This document shows positions 1 to 7,926 of a DNA stretch of 64,000 nt, piece after piece. The notes below the pieces were generated by a model that ran no database searches, had not been told where the DNA came from, and saw only the letters and a list, made by a program, of their open reading frames with translations. The stretch spans positions 1 to 64,000 of the forward strand of contig DATLEI010000027.1 of the NCBI GenBank assembly GCA_035525375.1. The letters run 5' to 3'. Source of the DNA: JALZBN01 sp035525375. GTDB taxonomy: Bacteria > Actinomycetota > Acidimicrobiia > Acidimicrobiales > AC-14. Made by a program: the position numbers and the translations under genes. Positions within the stretch are counted from its first letter, which is position 1; every line of letters starts with the position of its first letter.

Positions 1-479
1 GGCGCCACGCCCGCGCCGAAGAGGTCACGGAGCTGGTCGAGCGTGCGATCGAAGTTGGCGCGCTCCCGGTCGAGCTTGTTGACGAAGAACATCCGTGGGA
101 TCCCACGATCGGCGGCCAGCCGCCAGGCGGCCTCCGTCTGCACCTCGGGGCCCTCGACGGCGCTGACGACGATCACGGCCAGATCGGCCACTCGTAGGGC
201 GGCGTCGACGTCGCCGATGAAGTCGGCATAGCCCGGGGTGTCGATGACGGTGAGCTTGAAGCCGTCATGCTCGAAGGGCGCCAGGGCCAGCGACAGTGAG
301 ATCCCCCGCTTGACCTCTTCGGGCTCGTAATCGGTCGTCGTGGAGCCGTCCTCGACCCGTCCCTGGCGGTTGATGGCGCCGGCGCAGAAGAGCATTGCCT
401 CCGTGAGCGACGTCTTCCCGGCGCCCCCATGTCCGACCAATGCCACATTTCGGATCTTGGCGGGAGGGAAGCTCTTCAC
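1..479 (-). CDS. Elongation factor G-like GTPase, 5' part only
   Basis: The first 159 codons of a translational GTPase, read leftwards and cut by the window edge. The start is GTG at 479. A P-loop GHGGAGKT is at residues 16-23, the G3 motif DTPG at 80-83 and the G4 motif NKLD near the left edge. Canonical EF-G has GHxDAGKTT in the P-loop; the GHGGAGKT form and RGIS in switch I are typical of the EF-G-like (FusA2-type) subfamily, whose role on the ribosome is less defined than that of EF-G. It diverges from pgsA across about 90 bases. A possible -10 box TAGTCT lies at 518-513 on the same strand. EF-G proper would be the alternative call; the P-loop argues against it. Confidence 0.85.
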   Translation of the reverse strand, partial: MKSFPPAKIRNVALVGHGGAGKTSLTEAMLFCAGAINRQGRVEDGSTTTDYEPEEVKRGISLSLALAPFEHDGFKLTVIDTPGYADFIGDVDAALRVADLAVIVVSAVEGPEVQTEAAWRLAADRGIPRMFFVNKLDRERANFDRTLDQLRDLFGAGVA

Positions 480-571
480 AAGGCGCCTCGCTTCAGAATC
501 GGGGTTGCCCGAAGACTAGTGGTGCGTCCTGGTACGTTGGAGAGGCAACATTGTCCCGTAATGGAGCGTGC

Positions 572-1309
572 ATGTTCGACAAACGCTGTCGGGCAGGTGT
601 GGAGCGAGGTCTCCGGCCTGTCGGCTCCACCCTCGACAAGGCGGGCATCAGCGCCGACCAGCTGACAGTCGCCGGACTCGTGATCTCAGCAGGCGCGGCC
701 GGTGCTATCGGCGCGGGCTGGCTCATCGTGGGTGTGGTCCTCCTCGCCGCCTCCGCGCTGCCTGATGTTCTCGACGGAGCGGTCGCCAAGGCTTCCGGCA
801 CCGCATCGCCCCGGGGCGCGTTCTTCGATTCCGTTTCCGACAGAATCAGCGACTCGCTCGTGCTCGGAGGCGTGGCCTGGTATCTCGCCGAGACTCAGGG
901 CAGCGTTGTCGCGGTACTGCCCATGGCCGTGCTGGCCGCTTCGTTCCTCGTCTCCTACGAGCGGGCCCGGGCCGAGTCACTGGGGTTCACCGCCCGGGGC
1001 GGGCTCATGGAGCGCGCCGAGCGCATGATCGTCATCGGCATCGGCCTGGCCTTCAGTGTGGTGCTGATTCCGGTGCTGTGGCTGATGCTCGCACTCACGC
1101 TTTTCACGGCTGTTCAGCGCTTCGTGATGGTCTGGCGCCAGGCCACCCCGGGGCGCGCCGGCGACCCCGAACCACTGCTCGCCAGATGGCGGGCGCGCCG
1201 CCCGGCCGGCCGTTACCGTCCCGGAGGCGAGCGTGAGGTCGCCCGCTGGCGCGCCGCTCGCAACCCCGACGGCCGCTCTCGAAGCCGCCGCACCCGCACT
1301 CGTCCGTAG
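572..1309 (+). CDS. pgsA: CDP-alcohol phosphatidyltransferase, phosphatidylinositol phosphate synthase-like
   Basis: A 245-residue integral membrane enzyme that joins a CDP-diacylglycerol phosphatidyl group to an alcohol; in this actinobacterial context the likely acceptor is inositol 1-phosphate, the first step to PI and PI-mannosides. The CDP-alcohol transferase signature begins with DVLDGAVAK and continues to GAFFDSVSD. The usual Arg after DGxxA is Lys here. Several hydrophobic segments follow and the C-terminus is Arg-rich. ATG at 572 is chosen because GGAG lies at 563-566; the open frame extends to 440 but those residues are unlike the family. A -10-like TACGTT sits at 533-538. The acyltransferase follows 5 bases after the stop, as in mycobacteria. 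Confidence 0.85.
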   Translation: MFDKRCRAGVERGLRPVGSTLDKAGISADQLTVAGLVISAGAAGAIGAGWLIVGVVLLAASALPDVLDGAVAKASGTASPRGAFFDSVSDRISDSLVLGGVAWYLAETQGSVVAVLPMAVLAASFLVSYERARAESLGFTARGGLMERAERMIVIGIGLAFSVVLIPVLWLMLALTLFTAVQRFVMVWRQATPGRAGDPEPLLARWRARRPAGRYRPGGEREVARWRAARNPDGRSRSRRTRTRP

Positions 1310-1314
1310 TCACC

Positions 1315-2169
1315 CTGCCGAGCGTCCATCACCTCTACCGGGCCGGGGCCTGGGCTGCTGGGCGCTTGCCGGCTGACGCCGTCCTGCCATTGGCAGGCGT
1401 GGCCGGCTCCGGCGCGTATGTGTTGTCGCTCGGAGGCGACCGCCAGTTGGTCGCCCGCAATATGCGGCGCGCTGGTGCACCCGGCGCGACCCGGCGCGCC
1501 TTCATTTCCTACGCCCGATACTGGCTGGAGTCCCTGCGCCTCGGGTCGATGAGCGAGGAGGAGATCGGCGCCGACTTCTCCATCGATGGTCAAGACCACA
1601 TCGAGGCCGCTCAGGCCCAGGGCCACGGCGCGGTTCTGGCCATTCCACATGTCGGCGGGTGGGATGTGGGCGGCGCGTGGCTCGTCGATCAGGGCTTCCC
1701 GTTGACCGTTGTGGCCGAGGTGCTCGAGCCCAAGGAGATGTTCGAGTGGTTCGTCAATCTGCGTCGCAATGTCGGGCTCACCGTCGTGCCACTCGACTCA
1801 CGGGCGGGAACGGCCGTTGTCCGCACACTTCGGGCCAACGGCGTCGTGGCCCTCCTATGCGACCGTGACATCGATGGTAGGGGAGTAGAGGTCGACTTCT
1901 TCGGCGAGCGCACCCTGCTGCCCGGCGGCCCCGCGGCTCTGGCGCTTCGGGAAAACTCGCCGTTGTTGCCCACCGCTGTCTACTTCGACGGGAGGGGCCA
2001 CCGAGCCGTCGTGTGCCCCCCTTTGGAGTTCGAGCGCCAAGGCACCCTGAAGGAAGACGCCATCGCCCTCACGCAGCTGCTGGCCTACGAGTTGGAGCGC
2101 CTCATCCGGCGCGCGCCGGAGCAATGGCACATGTTCCAACCCAACTGGCCCAGCGACCGGGTTCTGTGA
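1315..2169 (+). CDS. Lysophospholipid/PIM acyltransferase (HtrB/LpxL-like fold)
   Basis: Predicted membrane-associated acyltransferase that acylates the mannose of phosphatidylinositol mannosides, judged from its place beside pgsA (the order seen at mycobacterial Rv2612c-Rv2611c). The H-x4-D catalytic motif is in HVGGWD. The first conventional start (TTG at 1366) would remove the conserved N-terminal segment LYRAGAWAAGRLP, which is encoded in frame upstream. No ATG, GTG or TTG occurs between the in-frame stop at 1234 and 1366, so I place the start at CTG 1315, five bases after the pgsA stop, giving 284 residues. A GTA overlapping the pgsA stop at 1306 is a less likely alternative. Function confidence is good; the start is inference. 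Confidence 0.75.
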   Translation: MPSVHHLYRAGAWAAGRLPADAVLPLAGVAGSGAYVLSLGGDRQLVARNMRRAGAPGATRRAFISYARYWLESLRLGSMSEEEIGADFSIDGQDHIEAAQAQGHGAVLAIPHVGGWDVGGAWLVDQGFPLTVVAEVLEPKEMFEWFVNLRRNVGLTVVPLDSRAGTAVVRTLRANGVVALLCDRDIDGRGVEVDFFGERTLLPGGPAALALRENSPLLPTAVYFDGRGHRAVVCPPLEFERQGTLKEDAIALTQLLAYELERLIRRAPEQWHMFQPNWPSDRVL

Positions 2170-2174
2170 CGTCT

Positions 2175-2195
2175 CAGCTACCACTGCGGTAGCTG
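2175..2195. terminator. Hairpin between convergent genes (bidirectional terminator candidate)
   Basis: A perfect 8-bp stem, CAGCTACC at 2175-2182 and GGTAGCTG at 2188-2195, around a 5-base loop. It sits in the 50-base gap between the acyltransferase and the convergent secreted protein gene. There is no T tract, as is common for actinobacterial terminators. The central 15 bases (2178-2192), reverse complemented, match the hairpin at 60754-60768 at 14 of 15 positions. Confidence 0.6.
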
Positions 2196-2219
2196 TGTGC
2201 ACTTAGAACTGCGCGCCGA

Positions 2220-2951
2220 CTACGTGGTGCGGCTCTCCGGGCCCCACCGGTCGAGCTTCGCGCCGAAGCGGCGGCCGAGCCGGGTGCCGGTCACGGTCGC
2301 AGCGACCATCAGCATCAGCGCGAGGCCGAGGAGGGCGATGTTCGTGACCGCCGACGAACCCGAGGTCGACGGAGCCGAGTGGCTGAAGTTGATGGATGAG
2401 CCGCTGACGTCAGTCGCGTCATCGATAGCCACGGGCTGCGAAGCCGCGGTCACGGTGGCCACATCGGCCGTACTCAAGGCTGCCGACACGCCGCCAGAGG
2501 AGCCCGAGTTGCCAACCGGGGTCGCAGCTTCGGCGGTGGTCACGCCACCCGCAGCGGACACTGTCTGATTCGGCGTGATTGCAATCGCCGTCCCGAGCGG
2601 AGCGGTGTTGACCGCGGTCGGGTTGGACGAGACTGGGCCCGAGGCACCAGTCGTGCCAGAGCCACCGGAAATGGCAACGGGGGCGCTGTACGCCTCGGAG
2701 TAGGCCGGGCCGGTGTCGCCGGTGTTGGTCGATGAGGATCCGGCGCGCGCTTCGCCCGAGCTACCAGAGACGGCTGTTGGTGTGGCAAGGACGGTCGCGC
2801 CGCCGCCAGATGCGCCTTCGGCACCGCCCGAGCCGATGCTGGAGCCACCCGTGCTCGTGGTCTGGGCCTGAGCCGGCGAGGCGAGGAGGAGGACCGCGCT
2901 GGCAAGCGAAGCCAGCAGCAAGAGTGCTGCGTTCCGCGTCTTGTGCGTCAT
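2220..2951 (-). CDS. Secreted Ser/Gly/Ala/Thr-rich surface protein with C-terminal membrane anchor
   Basis: I do not recognise a family. The 243-residue product has a clear signal peptide (basic MTHKTRN, hydrophobic core, likely cleavage after AQA at residue 29). A low-complexity body of Ser, Gly, Ala, Thr and Pro follows, with loosely repeated phrases such as TPTAVSGSSG, APVAISGGSG and ATPVGNSGSSG. Near the C-terminus is one hydrophobic segment (IALLGLALMLMVAATV) followed by Arg-rich residues, the layout of a tail anchor without LPXTG. ATG 2951 is preferred over ATG 2969 because the signal peptide starts there. It lies 10 bases after the pepN stop and is probably co-transcribed with pepN. 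A stalk or adhesin-like surface role is only a guess. Confidence 0.65.
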   Translation of the reverse strand: MTHKTRNAALLLLASLASAVLLLASPAQAQTTSTGGSSIGSGGAEGASGGGATVLATPTAVSGSSGEARAGSSSTNTGDTGPAYSEAYSAPVAISGGSGTTGASGPVSSNPTAVNTAPLGTAIAITPNQTVSAAGGVTTAEAATPVGNSGSSGGVSAALSTADVATVTAASQPVAIDDATDVSGSSINFSHSAPSTSGSSAVTNIALLGLALMLMVAATVTGTRLGRRFGAKLDRWGPESRTT

Positions 2952-2961
2952 GGCCAACAGG

Positions 2962-5511
2962 CTACTCATGGTCAGCGGCGCGCGCCCGCAAGGCCCGCTG
3001 CACCCCATCCTTGTTCTCGAGCAGGATACGTCGAAGGGGCCCGGGTAGGGAATCGTCGGCGAGCGCCGAGTCGGTGATAGCCACGGTGGTCTCCTCGACC
3101 AGCACGCTCGGAAACAGGCCCTTGATCAGTACCAGCGCTTCCTCGCGGGTGCGCTCGTCCCACCACTGTCGGAAGTTCTTGAAATACGGATCGACGTAGG
3201 GCCGGACCAGGTCGACCTGTCCCCAGTGAGCGAATCCACCTGTCAATGATCGCTGAACGGCAAGGCTGTATTCGCCGCCCATGAGCTGGTCCCAGGCCGA
3301 CGCCTTAGCGTCGGCAGTCGGACGCCCCGCCCGGCACGCCGCGGCGCGCCGCTCGCCGATGTCGGTCGGATCCCGCTGTAGCTCGGCGTCTATTAGCGCC
3401 CCGCCGTCGTCGGCAGCCCGAGAGGACAACAAGCCCACGATCTGCCAGCGCAGGTCGGTGTCGACGGCGAGGCCGCCCAAGGTCTCGGTGCCGTCGAGCA
3501 TGCCTCGGGCGAAGGCGAGATCGGAGTCGCTTTCGGCAGCCGACACTGCGTGGCGGGCCCACACAAGTTGACGGTCGCCGCCAGGCTCGGAGCGCTCGAG
3601 CTCTTCGCGGGCCCGGGCCGAGAGCATCTGGCGCGCCGCGGACCGGTTCGAGGGGTCGCCGTAGACGTCGAGCGCGGCCAAGGCCTGGCCGAGGAGGCGG
3701 GCGAGCACACTGTCGTCGGCCTCGGTCGCGGCGTGGTCGAGCACGAGCTGCACGAAGCGCCTGGTAGCCAGTTCGCCGTCGCGAACCATGTCCCAGGTCG
3801 CGGCCCAACAAAGGCTGCGGGCCAGCGGATCGCGAATCTCGCTCAAAGAATCGGAGAGGGTCGCAATGGAACGGCCGTCGAGGCGAACCTTGGCGTACGT
3901 CAAGTCGTCGTCGTTGATGATCAGGAGATCCGGACGAGCGAGACCAACGAGCTCGGCCACGTCCGTACGCGCGCCGGCGACGTCGACCTCCACGCGCTTC
4001 GAGCGCACCACCCCTTCGGGGGTGCGGTTGTAGAGACCGAGCGCAACCCGGTGCGACCGAAGCGTCGGCCAATCAGGGTGCGCCTCCTGAACGACAGCAA
4101 AGGACGTGAACGTACCGTCGTCGCCGCCGGCCTCAGCGGCCGAGAGCGGCGGCACCGCGAACGATGCACGAAGTGTGTTCACTCCCGCCGTCTCCAGCCA
4201 CTCCTTCGACCACGCGCCGAGGTCGCGCCCGCTCGTCGCTTCCAAGGCGGCGAGGAAGTCCGACAACTCCGCGTTCGACCATTCGTGCTCGGGGAAATAG
4301 CCCCGCAGCGCCTCTCGGAACTGATCGACACCTACCCAGGCGGCCAGCTGCTTCAGGACTGACGCGCCCTTCGAGTACGTGATGCCGTCGAAGTGCAGGC
4401 GTACGGCATCGGTGTCGACGATGTCGGCGGAGATCGGGTGGGTCGAGGGCAGCTGGTCCTGGCTGGAGGCATGCATCTTGGTGCCCCATGCGAAGCGGGC
4501 CCACGCCGAAGTGAACCGGGTGGCCTCAGCCTGGGCGTGGGTCGCCATGTACGTGGCGAAGCTCTCGTTGAGCCACAAATCGTCCCACCAACGCATGGTC
4601 ACGAGATCGCCGAACCACATATGGGCCATCTCGTGGAGGATCACGTTGGCCCGGCTCTCGTACGCCGACTCCGTCACCCGAGAGCGGAACACCATCTGCT
4701 CGTTGAACGTGACGCAACCAGGGTTCTCCATGGCGCCGAAGTTGAACTCGGGGACGAAGAGCTGCTCGTACTTCGGGAACGGATACGGGTACGCGAACTC
4801 CGAGCGGAAGAAGTCGAGCCCCTGGCGGGTGACCTCGAAGATCTCGTCCGGATCAAGGTGCTCGGCCAGCGACTTCCGGCAGTACAAGCCCAGCGGGATG
4901 CCGTCGTGTGAGTCTTCGACTACGTGATACGGGCCGGCAACAACGGCCATCAAGTAGGTGGAGATGACCGCGGTCGGCGCGAAGCGCCAGACGCCACCCT
5001 CGCGCGACACGACAGGGGAGTTGCTGATGACGGTCCATTGCTCGGGCGCAGTCACGCTGAGGGCGTAGGTCGCCTTGAGGTCGGGTTGGTCGAAGCAGGC
5101 GAAGACCCGGTGGGCGTCGAAGGGCTCGAACTGGGTGTGGAGGTACACGTTGCCGTCGACCGGATCGTTGACCCGGTGCAGCCCGACGCCGGTGTGCTGA
5201 TAGGCGCAGTCGGCGACTACCCGCAGTTCATTGTTGGCCAGCAGTCCCCGCACCTTGATGCGGCTGGCCGAAGGGTCATGCGCCCAGGAAAGGTCGACCT
5301 CACGATTGTTGAACGTGAACTCGTGCACCGCCTCGGCATCGAGGTCGACGAAGGTGGCCATGCCGACGAGCGGTGCCGTGAAGTGGATCACCGTCTCGCT
5401 GCGAAAGGTCTCCTCCCCTGTCGTCAGGTCGAGCGAGATGTCATAGGAGATGCTCGAGACCTGCTTGGCCCGTTCCTCGGCCTCGGCACGCGTGAGGTTG
5501 TCCTCATTCAT
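2962..5511 (-). CDS. pepN: Aminopeptidase N (M1 family zinc metallopeptidase)
   Basis: Removes N-terminal residues from peptides; cytoplasmic by family, and no signal peptide is seen. The 849-residue length is normal for actinobacterial PepN (about 850). The substrate-binding GAMEN motif is at residues 259-263, and the zinc site HEMAH at 293-297 with the third ligand Glu at about 316 in LNESFA. ATG 5511 is chosen because the following residues (MNEDNLTRAEAEERAKQ) begin the M1 domain; the open frame reaches 5862 but that part lies antisense to pimA. The gene diverges from pimA with 65 bases between starts. It and the surface protein behind it split the usual acyltransferase-pimA neighbourhood. 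Confidence 0.95.
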   Translation of the reverse strand: MNEDNLTRAEAEERAKQVSSISYDISLDLTTGEETFRSETVIHFTAPLVGMATFVDLDAEAVHEFTFNNREVDLSWAHDPSASRIKVRGLLANNELRVVADCAYQHTGVGLHRVNDPVDGNVYLHTQFEPFDAHRVFACFDQPDLKATYALSVTAPEQWTVISNSPVVSREGGVWRFAPTAVISTYLMAVVAGPYHVVEDSHDGIPLGLYCRKSLAEHLDPDEIFEVTRQGLDFFRSEFAYPYPFPKYEQLFVPEFNFGAMENPGCVTFNEQMVFRSRVTESAYESRANVILHEMAHMWFGDLVTMRWWDDLWLNESFATYMATHAQAEATRFTSAWARFAWGTKMHASSQDQLPSTHPISADIVDTDAVRLHFDGITYSKGASVLKQLAAWVGVDQFREALRGYFPEHEWSNAELSDFLAALEATSGRDLGAWSKEWLETAGVNTLRASFAVPPLSAAEAGGDDGTFTSFAVVQEAHPDWPTLRSHRVALGLYNRTPEGVVRSKRVEVDVAGARTDVAELVGLARPDLLIINDDDLTYAKVRLDGRSIATLSDSLSEIRDPLARSLCWAATWDMVRDGELATRRFVQLVLDHAATEADDSVLARLLGQALAALDVYGDPSNRSAARQMLSARAREELERSEPGGDRQLVWARHAVSAAESDSDLAFARGMLDGTETLGGLAVDTDLRWQIVGLLSSRAADDGGALIDAELQRDPTDIGERRAAACRAGRPTADAKASAWDQLMGGEYSLAVQRSLTGGFAHWGQVDLVRPYVDPYFKNFRQWWDERTREEALVLIKGLFPSVLVEETTVAITDSALADDSLPGPLRRILLENKDGVQRALRARAADHE

Positions 5512-5563
5512 GGGCTCAGTATGCCCGGCGTCACTGCACCCGGCCGCCGGCGAGATGTACGGA

Positions 5564-5569
5564 TACTCT
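5564..5569 (+). promoter_or_regulatory. -10 box of pimA
   Basis: TACTCT (TANNNT) ends 7 bases before ATG 5577 and 4 bases before GTG 5574. No Shine-Dalgarno sequence is present, so the mRNA is probably leaderless from ATG 5577. Confidence 0.55.
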
Positions 5570-5576
5570 TCGGGTG

Positions 5577-6677
5577 ATGCGTGTTGGTCTCGTGTGCCCT
5601 TACAGCCTTTCGTTACCTGGGGGCGTACAAGGCCAGGTGCTCGGTCTGGCCCGGGCCCTACGGGCCAAGGGCCACGACGCTCGGGTCCTCGGCCCGTGCG
5701 ACGGCCCGCCACCGGAAACCGGCGTGATTCCCCTCGGAGACACCGTCGCCACACTCGCCAATGGGTCGGTCGCACCATTAGCGCCCGATATCCCGTGCGT
5801 CCTGCGTACGATCCGAGCACTGCGCGACGAGGACTTCGACGTCGTCCACCTCCACGAGCCATTGGCCCCCGGACCCACCTTGACCAGTGTGGTGTTCACC
5901 TCGACCCCCACGGTGGGTACGTTCCACGCCGCGGGCACGAGCGCGGCGTATCTCTATCTTCGCCCCCTGACCCGTTGGCTCGGGCGACAGCTCAGCATCC
6001 GCTGTGCGGTCTCCGAGGACGCCCGCGACATGGCATCGCGCGCCCTCGGTGGTGAGTACCTGGTCGTGCACAACGGCATCGACATCGAGCGCTTCGCCAA
6101 GGCAAGCCCGTGGCCGACCGATGCTCCCACGATCCTGTTCTTGTCGCGCCATGAGTCCCGCAAGGGGCTCGCCGTGCTCTTGGAGGCGCTCGACTATCTC
6201 CCGGGCGATGTTCGCCTCTGGGTTGCGAGCGACGGACCCGAGACGGGGCGTCTGCGAGCCAAGGTCGCTGGCGACGCGCGGGTCGAGTGGCTCGGGCGGA
6301 TTACCGAGGAGGAGAAGGCGCAACGCCTGCGCACCGCGGACGTCCTCTGCGCGCCGTCACTCGGCGGAGAGTCGTTCGGGATGGTGCTGCTGGAGGGTAT
6401 GGCGGCCCAGACCGCGATCGTGGCCAGCGACCTTCCTGGCTACAGCAATGTGGCCCGCCACGAGAAAGAGGCCCTGCTGGTGCGGCGAGGCGATCCGCAA
6501 GCCCTTGCCGGCGCGCTCCGGCGCGTGCTCGACGAGCCGCAGTTGGCCGAATCTCTGGTCGCAGGCGGCGAGGCCCGCGCCGCCGAATTCTCGATGGAGT
6601 CTCTTGCCGACCGGTACGTCGAACTGTATGGGCAAGCGGCCCGCACTTCAGGACTGAAAGTCGATAACCACGCGTGA
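5577..6677 (+). CDS. pimA: Phosphatidylinositol alpha-mannosyltransferase (GT4 family, GT-B fold)
   Basis: Transfers mannose from GDP-mannose to phosphatidylinositol at the cytoplasmic membrane face, the first mannosylation of PIM synthesis. The 366-residue product opens with VGLVCPYSLSLPGGVQ, the N-terminal hallmark of PimA. It carries HLHEP, TFHAAGTS and the donor-site motif GGESFGMVLLEG, with the key Glu at about residue 265. A GTG at 5574 immediately precedes ATG 5577; the promoter spacing favours the ATG. The last 30 bases overlap the convergent lipoprotein gene. In mycobacteria pimA directly follows the acyltransferase; here pepN and a surface-protein gene intervene. A different PI- or lipid-glycosyltransferase is possible, but the N-terminus fits PimA well. 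Confidence 0.88.
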   Translation: MRVGLVCPYSLSLPGGVQGQVLGLARALRAKGHDARVLGPCDGPPPETGVIPLGDTVATLANGSVAPLAPDIPCVLRTIRALRDEDFDVVHLHEPLAPGPTLTSVVFTSTPTVGTFHAAGTSAAYLYLRPLTRWLGRQLSIRCAVSEDARDMASRALGGEYLVVHNGIDIERFAKASPWPTDAPTILFLSRHESRKGLAVLLEALDYLPGDVRLWVASDGPETGRLRAKVAGDARVEWLGRITEEEKAQRLRTADVLCAPSLGGESFGMVLLEGMAAQTAIVASDLPGYSNVARHEKEALLVRRGDPQALAGALRRVLDEPQLAESLVAGGEARAAEFSMESLADRYVELYGQAARTSGLKVDNHA

Positions 6678-7265
6678 CGGTGAGGGCAACAGTTGCACCT
6701 TGAATGGTGCCTCCCGCCGAAGCCCCACGGCCCAGGTCACGTAGCCCTCGAAGTCGCTCACCTGTACGAGCTCGGCGACGACCGGCGTCCCGCTCGGTGT
6801 GAAGCGCTTCGGCCCCGTGTAGGTCTCTCGCACACCGTCGACCCCGAGGTCGGCCGAGCCCGCGCTGGCGAAGACCAACTTCACGACGGCGGCGCCGTCA
6901 ATGGGTATGGCCGCACCTGAGTCCTCGTTCCTCAGCGGCTCCGTGAGATACGCCGCGCTATAGCCCGGCGTAGGCCCCTCGAACTCGAACACGACTCTGT
7001 CGTAGCCGGGGTGGGAGTCGGCGCGAACGGCAGTGAGGAACGCCTTCGGACCATTCTGCGGGGGCGTTGACGTCGGCGTGGTCGCGGCTCCCGCCAGCAC
7101 CTCGGCCGCCGGAGACGTCGTTGCGGAAGACGCAGTGGTAGCGGGCCTATGCACAGACGACGACGGACCCGACGAGGCGTTGGTCGAGTCATTGTCGGAA
7201 CCGCATGCCGAGAGGGCGAGTCCGGCGACGGCCAGCACGGCCATGACGTTCCGGGGTGTGAGCAC
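6648..7265 (-). CDS. AMIN-like domain lipoprotein
   Basis: A 205-residue lipoprotein with a signal peptide and lipobox LSAC (Cys 21), then a Ser/Thr-rich linker and a beta-rich domain starting near HPGYDRVVFEFEG. That domain resembles the AMIN-like domain of actinobacterial lipoproteins; AMIN domains generally bind cell-wall components. GTG 7265 is chosen because it begins the signal peptide and lies 6 bases after a -10 box. The longer frame (to 7382) lacks a signal peptide at its start. Its last 30 bases overlap the 3' end of pimA on the other strand. The binding role is inference. Confidence 0.75.
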   Translation of the reverse strand: MLTPRNVMAVLAVAGLALSACGSDNDSTNASSGPSSSVHRPATTASSATTSPAAEVLAGAATTPTSTPPQNGPKAFLTAVRADSHPGYDRVVFEFEGPTPGYSAAYLTEPLRNEDSGAAIPIDGAAVVKLVFASAGSADLGVDGVRETYTGPKRFTPSGTPVVAELVQVSDFEGYVTWAVGLRREAPFKVQLLPSPSRVVIDFQS

Positions 7266-7271
7266 GGCCCG

Positions 7272-7277
7272 AGGGTA
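7272..7277 (-). promoter_or_regulatory. -10 box of the AMIN-like lipoprotein gene
   Basis: On the minus strand TACCCT ends 6 bases before GTG 7265, with no ribosome binding site between, which indicates a leaderless transcript. Confidence 0.5.
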
Positions 7278-7306
7278 CTTGTCAGCGACTACGCGCCGGT
7301 GGTCCG

Positions 7307-7312
7307 TATGAT
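7307..7312 (+). promoter_or_regulatory. -10 box of lemA
   Basis: TATGAT is close to the TATAAT consensus. Unlike most units here it is followed by a real leader: AGGAGGA at 7327-7333, five bases before ATG 7339, is the strongest Shine-Dalgarno site in this part of the window. Confidence 0.5.
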
Positions 7313-7338
7313 GGCGTCCGGTACCTAGGAGGACTCTC

Positions 7339-7890
7339 ATGGTCGTGCTCATCATTGCGATCGCCATAGTGGTGATCCTCATTCTCTATGTCATCGTTTC
7401 CTACAACGGCCTGGTGCGGCTGCGGAACCGCATTGACAACGCGTGGTCGCAGATCGACGTCCAGTTGCGCCGGCGTTACGACCTCATCCCGAACCTGGTG
7501 GAGACGGTCAAGGGCTACGCGGCCCACGAGAAGGGCACCTTCGAGGCAGTCACCCAGGCCCGGGCCAACGCGCTCAACGCGCAGAGTGTCGGCGACCAGG
7601 CCCAGGCCGAGAACATGCTTACGGGGGCCCTCAAGTCGCTTTTCGCCGTCTCGGAGGCCTACCCCGACCTGAAGGCCAACCAGAACTTCTTGTCGCTCCA
7701 GGAGGAGCTGAGCGCGACGGAGGGGCGTATCGCCTACGCCCGCCAGTTCTACAACGACTCCGTGCTCAAGCTGAACACGAAGATCCAGAGCTTCCCCTCC
7801 AACATCCTGGCCCGGATGTTCGGATTCACCGAGCGTGACTATTTCGAGGCCGACGACGCGTCGCGTGGTCCTGTCTCGGTCCAGTTCTGA
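7339..7890 (+). CDS. lemA: LemA family membrane protein
   Basis: A 183-residue protein with an N-terminal transmembrane helix (about residues 2-23, VVLIIAIAIVVILILYVIVS) and a long helical body carrying the family signature WSQIDVQLRRRYDLIPNLVE, so the body is probably cytoplasmic or extracytoplasmic depending on topology. LemA proteins are commonly encoded beside HtpX-type proteases, as here, and are thought to work in envelope maintenance; the biochemical role is not established. AGGAGGA at 7327-7333 supports the ATG. The stop lies 36 bases before the proposed htpX start, so the two are likely one transcript. Confidence 0.92.
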   Translation: MVVLIIAIAIVVILILYVIVSYNGLVRLRNRIDNAWSQIDVQLRRRYDLIPNLVETVKGYAAHEKGTFEAVTQARANALNAQSVGDQAQAENMLTGALKSLFAVSEAYPDLKANQNFLSLQEELSATEGRIAYARQFYNDSVLKLNTKIQSFPSNILARMFGFTERDYFEADDASRGPVSVQF

Positions 7891-7926
7891 GCCGGTCCGC
7901 AGGGCCGAGAGCGGGATAGGCGCGCC

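Noticed and set aside
5512..5862. Upstream extension of pepN to 5862
   Set aside because: The added residues are antisense to pimA and unlike any M1 peptidase N-terminus; ATG 5511 starts the domain.
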